Shown here: piece after piece, positions 1 through 5,252 of the stretch
How positions within the stretch are numbered: position 1 is the first letter of the stretch
How the letters are laid out: every line of letters begins with the position of its first letter
NCBI GenBank assembly: GCA_023386395.1
Contig: JAEWJV010000325.1
Location: forward strand, 1-5,622
DNA from: Bacteroidota bacterium
GTDB lineage: Bacteria; Bacteroidota; Bacteroidia; Chitinophagales; Chitinophagaceae
Length of the DNA: 5,622 nucleotides
Direction of reading: 5' to 3'
Notes under the pieces: model-generated
Told to the model about the DNA's origin: nothing
Database searches by the model: none
Seen by the model: only the letters and a program-made list of their open reading frames with translations
Program-made: the position numbers and the translations under genes

Positions 1-255
1 ACCCTGCTTGGCTCTTTCAACAATTTCGTTTAAGCGCTGATCGGCATTAAAAACATAATTATAATGTGTAATGGTATTCTGGTAGAATTTTTTTACAGCG
101 CCTATTTTACCATCCGTTGTTTTTTCAGAACCCAGCGTACGGCTTGCATACTTCTCGGGTTTCTTTAAATCCACAGTAGTGCCCGGTTGCGCATTTGCAC
201 TAAAATGCACATGCATTATCAAAACATATAATAATAAACAACGGGCAAATTGCAT
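1..255 (-). CDS. SprE/PorW-like exported TPR protein, N-terminal part (gene runs off the left edge)
   Basis: An ATG at 255 opens a frame that stays open through 85 codons to base 1, so only the N-terminus is visible. Residues 1-22 form a signal peptide: a short basic start (R5), a hydrophobic stretch (about 6-18) and a likely SPase I cleavage after ANA at 20-22. The only early Cys (C6) lies inside the hydrophobic core with no lipobox, so this would not be a lipoprotein. The mature start has KKPEKYASRTLGSEKT, then KFYQNTITHYNYVFNA and RLNEIVERAK at about residues 56-83. From memory, the FYxNxTxxYNxxFNA pattern followed by a helix is how SprE/PorW-type proteins of the type IX secretion and gliding machinery begin, before a long series of TPR repeats. 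The TPR region is outside the window, so the identity is inferred from the N-terminus alone. The gene lies 117 bases after oxyR on the same strand and could be read through or have its own promoter; I found no clear -33/-7 pair. Confidence 0.65.
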   Translation of the reverse strand, partial: MQFARCLLLYVLIMHVHFSANAQPGTTVDLKKPEKYASRTLGSEKTTDGKIGAVKKFYQNTITHYNYVFNADQRLNEIVERAKQG

Positions 256-372
256 GCGGCAAATATTCTAATTATTAACTGAATAAAGGCTGAAATTATT
301 TTAAAATTTGCAGTATTCTTAGTAAACGATTTGCAGCCGGGAAGATTGCTTTTATTGCAATAATAATTAACA

Positions 373-1305
373 TTAAACAGGCACCACCATTACTTTCCTG
401 TTCTTTTTTAATTTGTCGGGCACAGCCAGTAAAATTTCTTTTTTTAACTCATCAATAAGGCGGCGTTTTGAATAGTCGCGGTGCGTAACAATACTTACTT
501 CCCTTACCGGCACCGGCGCTTTAAAATAACGCAGGTGATTTTTTTGTGCCGCCGTCATATCGAGTGTGGCCAGTTCGGGTAAAATGGTAATGCCATCATT
601 CAGCTCAACCATGCGGCGCAGGGTTTCAAAACTGCCGGCCTCATATTCAAAATGCGAATGTGTTTTTGATTTTTGCAATTCGCACAACTGCACCATCTGC
701 GAACGGAAACAATGCCCTTCCTGCAACAATAATAATTTGTCGGGATCAATATCTTTTGGCAACAAATATGTTTTCTTATAAACAGCATTATTCTTTGAAA
801 CATAAGCCAGCATCTCTTCATAAAACAACACATCTTCTTTCACGCCGGTTTCGTTTAAAGGCGTAACAAGAATGCCGGCATCAATTTTACCCTGGCGGAG
901 ATTGGCGATAATGTTGTTTGTTGTTAATTCATTTATCACCAGTTTAATCTGCTCATGTTTTTTAGTGAAGGATTGAATGAATAAAGGCAGCAGGTAAGGC
1001 GCCAGTGTTGGAATGATGCCGAGTTTTAATTCTCCTTTTACAAGATCTTTTTTCGCATTGATCATTTCATTCAACGCATCTCTTTCAGCTAAAATCCTTT
1101 TTGCATGCTCAATTATTTCAATGCCCGGATCTGTGGGTAAAACGGGCTGTTTGCTGCGGTCGAAAATTTTCACACCTAATTCTTCTTCTAACTTCTGCAC
1201 CTGCATGCTAAGTGTGGGCTGCGTTATAAAACATTGTGCCGCAGCATCTGCAAAATGACGATGCTTATCTAAGGCAACAATATATTCAAGCTGGGTAAAT
1301 GTCAT
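373..1305 (-). CDS. oxyR: OxyR, hydrogen peroxide-sensing LysR-family transcription regulator
   Basis: The 310-residue protein has the usual LysR-family length. Residues 1-60 form the winged helix-turn-helix, with the OxyR-like LEYIVALDKHRHFADAA start and QPTLSMQVQKLEEELGV recognition region. Residues about 91-295 form the two-lobed effector domain. It aligns along its length with remembered E. coli OxyR: IPT ending at T100, EGHC-FR at 196-201, and SFETLRRMVELNDGITILP at 225-243. The peroxidatic and resolving cysteines C199 and C208 are both present at E. coli numbering, next to H198 and R201, so it should form the peroxide-induced disulphide. Members of this family activate catalase, Dps and peroxiredoxin genes; none of these is in the window, so targets lie elsewhere. 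The ATG at 1305 is chosen because the protein then starts exactly like OxyR; no Shine-Dalgarno is seen. A 17-base palindrome 91 bases upstream suggests autoregulation. Identity as OxyR is strong; direct regulation of neighbours is not shown. Confidence 0.95.
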   Translation of the reverse strand: MTFTQLEYIVALDKHRHFADAAAQCFITQPTLSMQVQKLEEELGVKIFDRSKQPVLPTDPGIEIIEHAKRILAERDALNEMINAKKDLVKGELKLGIIPTLAPYLLPLFIQSFTKKHEQIKLVINELTTNNIIANLRQGKIDAGILVTPLNETGVKEDVLFYEEMLAYVSKNNAVYKKTYLLPKDIDPDKLLLLQEGHCFRSQMVQLCELQKSKTHSHFEYEAGSFETLRRMVELNDGITILPELATLDMTAAQKNHLRYFKAPVPVREVSIVTHRDYSKRRLIDELKKEILLAVPDKLKKNRKVMVVPV

Positions 1306-1395
1306 TATAGTGGTGAGTTGTAAGCAGTGAATGGCGAGTATGCCTAAGTATGGTAGTTACTTTTATTGGCCGTCACAATCACTGGGAATATCAGA

Positions 1396-1412
1396 TATAG
1401 ATTTCGTCTATA
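1396..1412. promoter_or_regulatory. Candidate OxyR/LysR operator upstream of oxyR
   Basis: The site reads TATAGATTTCGTCTATA: a perfect 6-base inverted repeat around 5 bases. The inner 15 bases, ATAG-N7-CTAT, fit the published half of the OxyR-binding consensus (ATAGnTnnnAnCTAT) at every fixed position except one central A. It lies 91 bases upstream of the oxyR start, a normal distance for LysR-type autoregulation. A second ATAG-N7-CTAT at the 7-base spacing expected for a tetramer is not clear on either side. Binding is inferred from pattern and position. Confidence 0.55.
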
Positions 1413-1420
1413 AAAATGTA

Positions 1421-1454
1421 AAATTAATCAATTTATGCAGGGTTGATTTAATTT
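1421..1454 (-). terminator. Possible weak terminator after the phospholipase C gene
   Basis: AAATTAATCAA (1421-1431) and TTGATTTAATTT (1443-1454) are inverted copies with one bulged base, separated by 11 bases. Read on the minus strand, the hairpin lies about 50 bases past the phospholipase stop and is followed a few bases later by ATTTTTATA. The stem is nearly all A/T, so it would be a weak intrinsic terminator at best; it may instead be part of the oxyR upstream region. Confidence 0.3.
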
Positions 1455-1505
1455 GCTACAGATGTCGTTAATAATATTTTCATATTCACCCGTGGCAAAA
1501 ATATA

Positions 1506-4022
1506 TTAGACCATGCCGCCCATTAATGGATCAGTAATGCTCGCTTTGCCCGTTTCCACATGGCCGGCATATCTTCTTTCATACATTTTATTGCCTTTTA
1601 TTTTTACACTTACATCATACCAGTTACTGCTTTCATTAAGATTGACAGGGATAGTTATAATTGCATCTGTCGATAGCGTTTGTGTAATGGTTCCTGTTTT
1701 ATAGGCGTTATCAATGATTTCAATGACCTGCTTTTGCGCAGACATATTTTTTATGCTCAACTCAATATTGCCTGATAAGTCTTTGGCTGCACCAGCCTGC
1801 TGATAATTGCAAACAACTTCAGGCAAGGTTTTATTCTTATTACCAACAAACTCCCTGAAAAAGCCGTTAGGCCCGTTTACGCGTAAATGATAATTACCAT
1901 CAGCATTTAAACTCCATTCATCGGTGATCGTATCTCCGGGCAACACCACGTAATTTCTTGGCGGCAAATCATTTAAAAGATTATAAACAATAAAAGGCGC
2001 ACCGGTGGTTTTATCGCTGAATAAATCTTTCTTGTTATCAAACTGCAAACTGAATACGTTGTTTTTGAGTTTGCCTTCAACATATAACTGGTATGGTATA
2101 GCGCAGGCCGGGCGTGTACCCTTTTCCTGCTTTGGCATGCATGGTGAAGCTGCGGTGTTTGCATTTAATGCTGCAACTTCTGTATTCGTTAATTTTTTAT
2201 AACCTGATGGCAATGCTTTAAACTGCGCTTTATGAATGCTTTCCAAAAAGGGAATCCTGTCAACAGGCGTTGGCAATGTAATATCCTCACCATTATACGG
2301 CCTGAAAGCAGAAGTAAGATTTCCGCAAACAGCTCTTCTGAAGCCATTCACTTCATTTGAATAAATTTTCCTGCCGGTTTTATGAGAAAGAAAATGTTCC
2401 ATAAATTGAATAGGCGAAGTAAGATCGAATACTTCTGAATTAATCCAGCCGCCGCGGCTCCACGGCGATGCAATTACAAGCGGCACCCTGAAACCCAGTC
2501 CTACCGGGCCTTCCGCCTGTTCTTTCATACGTTTTGCATCTTTCTGCATCCAGCTTTGCTGTTTGCTTACAAATTCTTCTTTTGTATTGATGGAAGCAGA
2601 AACTTTGCCGCTGTTTTCTTTATACGGGTTTGGTGGAACAAACGGCGGCACATGATCGAAGTAACCATCATTTTCATCATAGTTTAAAATGAAAATGGTT
2701 TTCTTCCATACTTCGGGGTTTTGCGTGAGTATATCAAACACTTCACTTAAATACCATGCGCCATACCAGGGCGAACCGGGATGATCAGAGAAATTGGAAG
2801 GCGCCACAATCCATGAAACAGTTGGCAACTGGCCGGTCTTCACATCTTCCCTTAATTGATATAATACATCGCCTTTAGGAATTTGCATTGTCCGCGTTGT
2901 GCCATTATCATCATAAGTAATTGTTTCAAGGCTGCGATAGTCTGTATCGTTGCTGTTATTACAAAAAGCTTTTTCATGCAGGTTCTTTTGCAGTGGTGAA
3001 AGTTTATCAAAATTTCCGGGGGTGTATTTATTAATTGCATCTTTTACATAATCGTATTTATGCTGCAGGTTTTCAAGTTGCTTTTTTAAGTCTGGAAGCG
3101 TTGCATCATCAACAGGCAGTTTACTTATTGTTTCCTCCAATGTTTTTATTCTCTCCGGCAGCATATAAATGGCCTTTTGCAAGTAAGCCATGTGGCCTTT
3201 TGCAAAACGAATATTGAACTGTTTAAACCATTCAATAGGATTGTCGGTAAAATTCGCCAGCCAGTCTTCTTCCTCACCTTCAAAACCCGTGTCTATACTT
3301 ATTTCATTTTGATAAATCTTCCATGAAATATTATTCTCTTCGAGGTACTCCGGAAAAGTTTTCCAGTTTGCTTCTTTGCCATAATCAACATCAGAATTAT
3401 ATACATGGGCAATTACATTTTCATCATGCTTTGCACGAATAGTGCCCGTCCAGAAATGCAGGCGGTTGGGCGTAGTGCCCGTAAGTGATCCGCAAAAATG
3501 CTGGTCGCATATAGTAAAAGCATCTGCCAGCGCATAATAAAAAGGAATGTCATCTCTTGTAAAGTGCCCCATGGTTAAAGGCATGTTTTTACATTCCTTA
3601 CGTCCTGATCTTTTTGCATCAAGCCATTTATCATGATGCCCTTCATTTCTTGCCAGCGTCATGTCGTCCCAGCTATGCGGTAAAGAACCCAGCCAGGTTA
3701 TTTTGCTGTCTTTTATATCAAGCCTGAATGGCGTGTAGGTGTCACCTTCAGCATTGGTTTGCGCCCATACTTTATTTTTATTAGGAAGCGATATAGCCCT
3801 TGGATCATTGAAGCCGCGAACACCTTGCAAGGTTCCATAACAATGATCGAATGAACGGTTTTCCTGCATAAGGAAAACGATATGTTCTGCATCAAGATAA
3901 GTGGAGCCTGCATCCGGATTTATAGCAAATGCTTTTTGTATAGATGCCGGCAATTTGCCCATTAAACCCATGCCGCCTGATAGCAATGCAGCTTTTTTAA
4001 GAAATATCCTTCTGTCTGTCAT
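1506..4022 (-). CDS. Phosphocholine-specific phospholipase C, Tat-exported
   Basis: The 838-residue enzyme would hydrolyse phosphatidylcholine or sphingomyelin outside the cytoplasm, releasing phosphocholine. Residues 3-10 (DRRIFLKK) are a twin-arginine motif, followed by a hydrophobic stretch and a probable cleavage after AFA at 31-33, so folded export by Tat is expected. The catalytic phosphoesterase domain (AcpA/PLC superfamily) follows: QENRSFDHCYG with E54-N55, the TGTTPNR motif at 181-187 supplying the likely Thr nucleophile, VAPSNFSDHPGSP at 407-419, and the metal-site DENDGYFDH at 449-457. Two DUF756 C-terminal modules follow at about 643-740 (ending in NGPNGFFREFVG) and 748-838 (ending in RRYAGHVETG and DPLMGG). 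Residues about 282-354 form a helical, charged insertion absent from remembered Pseudomonas PlcH (about 730 residues). I chose the ATG at 4022 rather than the in-frame one at 4052: it puts the RR motif at the N-terminus, and a -7 element at 4055-4062 leaves the upstream ATG at or before the transcript start. No type IX sorting domain is seen at the C-terminus. Confidence 0.93.
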   Translation of the reverse strand: MTDRRIFLKKAALLSGGMGLMGKLPASIQKAFAINPDAGSTYLDAEHIVFLMQENRSFDHCYGTLQGVRGFNDPRAISLPNKNKVWAQTNAEGDTYTPFRLDIKDSKITWLGSLPHSWDDMTLARNEGHHDKWLDAKRSGRKECKNMPLTMGHFTRDDIPFYYALADAFTICDQHFCGSLTGTTPNRLHFWTGTIRAKHDENVIAHVYNSDVDYGKEANWKTFPEYLEENNISWKIYQNEISIDTGFEGEEEDWLANFTDNPIEWFKQFNIRFAKGHMAYLQKAIYMLPERIKTLEETISKLPVDDATLPDLKKQLENLQHKYDYVKDAINKYTPGNFDKLSPLQKNLHEKAFCNNSNDTDYRSLETITYDDNGTTRTMQIPKGDVLYQLREDVKTGQLPTVSWIVAPSNFSDHPGSPWYGAWYLSEVFDILTQNPEVWKKTIFILNYDENDGYFDHVPPFVPPNPYKENSGKVSASINTKEEFVSKQQSWMQKDAKRMKEQAEGPVGLGFRVPLVIASPWSRGGWINSEVFDLTSPIQFMEHFLSHKTGRKIYSNEVNGFRRAVCGNLTSAFRPYNGEDITLPTPVDRIPFLESIHKAQFKALPSGYKKLTNTEVAALNANTAASPCMPKQEKGTRPACAIPYQLYVEGKLKNNVFSLQFDNKKDLFSDKTTGAPFIVYNLLNDLPPRNYVVLPGDTITDEWSLNADGNYHLRVNGPNGFFREFVGNKNKTLPEVVCNYQQAGAAKDLSGNIELSIKNMSAQKQVIEIIDNAYKTGTITQTLSTDAIITIPVNLNESSNWYDVSVKIKGNKMYERRYAGHVETGKASITDPLMGGMV

Positions 4023-4054
4023 AGTTATAAATAATGGCAATGTTTGTAACAAGC

Positions 4055-4062
4055 CAAACGTA
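4055..4062 (-). promoter_or_regulatory. Bacteroidota-type -7 element for the phospholipase C gene
   Basis: On the minus strand this reads TACGTTTG, an exact match to the TAnnTTTG -7 consensus of the Bacteroidota primary sigma factor. It would start transcription near 4050-4047 and leave a leader of about 25 bases before the ATG at 4022. A TTTTTG lies upstream but only about 12 bases away; nothing resembling the -33 TTG sits at the usual 19-21 base spacing. The promoter is therefore supported by one element only. Confidence 0.45.
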
Positions 4063-4104
4063 AAGAATAAATGACAAAAACAGGATACACTTAATAATTA
4101 AATA

Positions 4105-4119
4105 ATAAAGAATCTTTAT
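4105..4119. promoter_or_regulatory. 15-base palindrome upstream of the phospholipase C promoter
   Basis: ATAAAGA-A-TCTTTAT is a perfect 7-base inverted repeat around one base. Its nearest edge is about 43 bases upstream of the proposed -7 element, where an activator could bind. The region is very A+T-rich, so chance palindromes are common. I do not recognise a matching regulator; a phosphate-response site would be a natural guess for a phospholipase but is not shown by the sequence. Confidence 0.3.
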
Positions 4120-4163
4120 GATGATTTAGTTATAGATTATTTATATTTTGAAATAAGCATGCT

Positions 4164-4206
4164 GTAACTGCTCTGTTAACTGCTCATACCTGCATTGTGC
4201 AGTTAC
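4164..4206. repeat. Direct and inverted repeat cluster after the 48-codon ORF
   Basis: TAACTGCTC occurs twice, at 4165-4173 and 4177-4185, a 12-base period. GTAACTGC (4164-4171) and GCAGTTAC (4199-4206) form a perfect 8-base inverted pair, and the second direct copy (4177-4183) can pair with the same right arm over 7 bases. The right arm ends 1 base before the stop triplet of the 48-codon ORF (4208-4210). The self-complementary AGCATGCT (4156-4163) abuts the left arm. Read on the minus strand the cluster could form alternative hairpins ending in TTATTT, that is, a terminator for the small ORF, or it could be a binding array for the phospholipase promoter. Confidence 0.45.
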
Positions 4207-4207
4207 T

Positions 4208-4354
4208 TCATTTCTTGTTTAAGTCATTATCTATAGCAGCATTGCCGGAGCTGCGTGTATAGGTCGTGATGGGTATTCCGTTTTGCTGCAAATAATATTT
4301 GGCAGATTTTGGATACGCTTTCACGGCAATGTCTATAACAGGTAACGTCTTCAT
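4208..4354 (-). CDS. Small hypothetical protein, 48 residues
   Basis: ATG at 4354 to TGA at 4208-4210. The product begins MKTLPVIDIAVKAYPKSAKY and contains LQQNGIPITTYTRSSGN, ending in DLNKK. I do not recognise it. It looks genuinely coding: residue composition is balanced, there is no Cys, the segment is visibly richer in G+C than the DNA on either side, and a plausible amphipathic helix (about 9-24) is followed by a short strand-like stretch. It has no signal peptide or membrane helix, so it should be cytoplasmic. In-frame codons upstream run into TGA at 4382-4384 with no other ATG, so this start is the only ATG choice. No Shine-Dalgarno is seen. It lies 185 bases upstream of the phospholipase start on the same strand, with a repeat cluster just after its stop. 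It could be a free-standing small gene or the surviving piece of a larger one. Confidence 0.5.
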   Translation of the reverse strand: MKTLPVIDIAVKAYPKSAKYYLQQNGIPITTYTRSSGNAAIDNDLNKK

Positions 4355-4382
4355 TTTACTAAGAGCAGTTGTTGCATAATCT

Positions 4383-4408
4383 CATGTGTCATCTTTCGCA
4401 CACACATG
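4383..4408. repeat. 7-base inverted repeat upstream of the 48-codon ORF
   Basis: CATGTGT (4383-4389) and ACACATG (4402-4408) are perfect inverted copies around 12 bases. The nearer arm ends 28 bases upstream of the ATG at 4354, so it lies in the promoter or leader of that ORF. It could be an operator or a leader hairpin; no factor is recognised. Confidence 0.35.
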
Positions 4409-4445
4409 TACCGAAAATTATACACTAATTGTAAATATTGAGTAA

Positions 4446-4478
4446 TAACACTACTGTTACACATTGTTAAAATAACAA
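4446..4478. repeat. Cluster of TAACA/TGTTA half-sites
   Basis: Four half-sites lie within 33 bases: TAACA at 4446-4450, TGTTA at 4455-4459, TGTTA at 4465-4469 and TAACA at 4473-4477. They form two facing pairs, TAACA-N4-TGTTA and the longer perfect palindrome TTGTTA-AAA-TAACAA (4464-4478). The second pair is followed after 9 bases by eight Ts, but the stem is A/T-only and no plus-strand gene ends here, so a binding array is more plausible than a terminator. Confidence 0.35.
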
Positions 4479-4673
4479 GCAATATTATTTTTTTTGAGGC
4501 CGCAAATGCATTAATTCCGCAATATTCATGCTTTTGCACTGCTTTCTTAAATGAAGTGAATAAAAGATATACGTTTTGGAACAACGATTGTATGATAATA
4601 GTAACTGCTTATTGAAAGATAATACCGCGCTGCATTGTATTTAGTAATAATTAGTTCATTTAAATATATAGTT

Positions 4674-5093
4674 ATGAAAGAAACTGAATATTTCCCAGTC
4701 TTCTCAAAAGCCTTGCTGGCCGGTGCGCTTACAGGCATGGCAGCAACACTTATTAATGTTATTTATGAAGTTATTTTCAGAAGCATCACTAATTACGAAC
4801 CTGCGGCCTGGTTCAATTTCTTCTCTATAACATTTGCAACAATGATTGTTTTAACGTTAACGGGCATGTTCTTTTACCTGTTTGCAAAAAGCAACAGCTT
4901 TAAGAGTTATGATGTTGTCATAGCAGTTATCGTTATTGCAGTTATATGTATAACCGCATTCCTGCATTCCGATAAAAGCCAGGCCGCATTTTACGGCAAT
5001 CACGGGTTGGTTGCAGGCTTTGTAATATTAAGCGGCATACTTGCTTTAACATTATTGCCTTACCTCTTCCGGCATCCAAAGCTTTTTTTATAA
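4674..5093 (+). CDS. Four-helix integral membrane protein of unknown function
   Basis: The 139-residue product starts MKETEYFPVFSKALLAG. It has four hydrophobic segments at about 13-35, 50-70, 80-98 and 111-132, with a short Lys-bearing loop (AKSNSFKSYD) between the second and third and a basic C-terminus (RHPKLFL). It should be an inner-membrane protein. No signal peptide, catalytic motif or metal-binding cluster is seen, and I cannot name a family. The ATG at 4674 is preferred over the in-frame ATG at 4635, because the charged N-terminus MKETEYF precedes the first helix naturally and the extra 13 residues read like translated A+T-rich leader DNA. No Shine-Dalgarno is present in either case. 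A small ORF for a single-helix protein begins 28 bases after the stop, so the two may be co-transcribed. The sequence shows real coding character in this frame throughout. Confidence 0.85.
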   Translation: MKETEYFPVFSKALLAGALTGMAATLINVIYEVIFRSITNYEPAAWFNFFSITFATMIVLTLTGMFFYLFAKSNSFKSYDVVIAVIVIAVICITAFLHSDKSQAAFYGNHGLVAGFVILSGILALTLLPYLFRHPKLFL

Positions 5094-5121
5094 TTCAAGT
5101 GATTAATTAAAAAGATCGATC

Positions 5122-5252
5122 ATGATTTCAACAATATTATTTGTTTGTGTTGCTTTTATTGCAGTAGCTTCTCTGATTTTTTAAGCATTAAAAGAAAAAG
5201 AGATAAAGAAGATAAAAACAAAATTGAAAAAATATTCAACTCGCCCATTTAA
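5122..5252 (+). pseudogene. Small single-helix membrane protein, frameshifted at a T6 run
   Basis: ATG at 5122 encodes a 20-residue hydrophobic helix (MISTILFV...SLIF) that meets TAA at 5182-5184, right at a run of six Ts (5177-5182). Adding one T, or a -1 slip, continues as LSIKRKRDKEDKNKIEKIFN and then SPI with a stop at 5250-5252. That gives 43 residues: one membrane helix plus a short, highly charged cytoplasmic tail. This layout is common among tiny Bacteroidota membrane proteins with a K/R/D/E-rich tail, though I cannot name the family. The restored stop overlaps the stop of the convergent gene by 2 bases within a shared TTAA, as expected of a tightly packed gene pair. The break could be a true mutation, an assembly error at the homopolymer, or slippage. 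An A-rich stretch (AAAAAGA) lies just before the start. If only the 20-residue product is made, it is a bare membrane helix. Confidence 0.5.
5224..5239 (-). terminator. Possible weak terminator for the right-edge gene
   Basis: TTGAA (5224-5228) and TTCAA (5235-5239) form a 5-base inverted repeat with a 6-base loop. Read on the minus strand it lies 10 bases past the stop at 5249 and is followed directly by TTTTGTTTTT. The stem is short and A/T-rich, and the bases also serve the coding frame of the small membrane ORF on the other strand. Confidence 0.3.

Larger units (their letters stand above)
4355..4673. other. Intergenic stretch between divergent genes, A+T-rich with short inverted repeats
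   Basis: These 319 bases separate the minus-strand 48-codon ORF from the plus-strand membrane protein gene, so they should hold both promoters. Visible content: an inverted repeat at 4383-4408, a cluster of TAACA/TGTTA motifs at 4446-4478, a run of eight Ts at 4488-4495, and near-matches to the -7 element (TAATTTTC on the minus strand at 4420-4413; TACGTTTTG on the plus strand at 4570-4578). Neither near-match has a -33 partner. A 77-codon minus-strand frame (4351-4584) crosses it but has poor composition. No RNA gene is recognised. Confidence 0.6.

Noticed and set aside
256..264. AATATTTG on the minus strand as a -7 element for the SprE-like gene
   Set aside because: It lies within a few bases of the ATG, leaving no room for a transcript start, and the TA is displaced from the consensus position.
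344..362. Possible terminator hairpin after oxyR
   Set aside because: The stem is only five A/T-rich pairs (ATTGC/GCAAT), and on the minus strand it is followed by TCTTCCC rather than a T run.
1375..1389. Second OxyR half-operator completing a tetramer site
   Set aside because: At the expected 7-base spacing the sequence matches only scattered consensus positions and shows no inverted repeat.
1506..1560. Type IX secretion sorting domain at the phospholipase C C-terminus
   Set aside because: The C-terminus matches the end of the DUF756 module (HVETG...DPLMGG) and lacks the usual beta-rich sorting domain with its conserved Gly and Lys-rich end.
4208..4354. Glutaredoxin or thioredoxin-like fragment
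   Set aside because: KSAKYYLQQNGIPITTY loosely recalls the helix and strand after the CxxC motif, but the peptide has no cysteine, and the likeness is too short to support the call.
4464..4495. Palindrome followed by eight Ts as a plus-strand terminator
   Set aside because: The stem is almost all A/T, nine bases separate it from the T run, and no plus-strand gene ends upstream.
4351..4584. 77-codon minus-strand frame as a confident gene
   Set aside because: Its residues look like translated A+T-rich spacer, and it has no promoter or recognisable domain. The ATGA overlap alone is not enough, so it is kept only as a finding.
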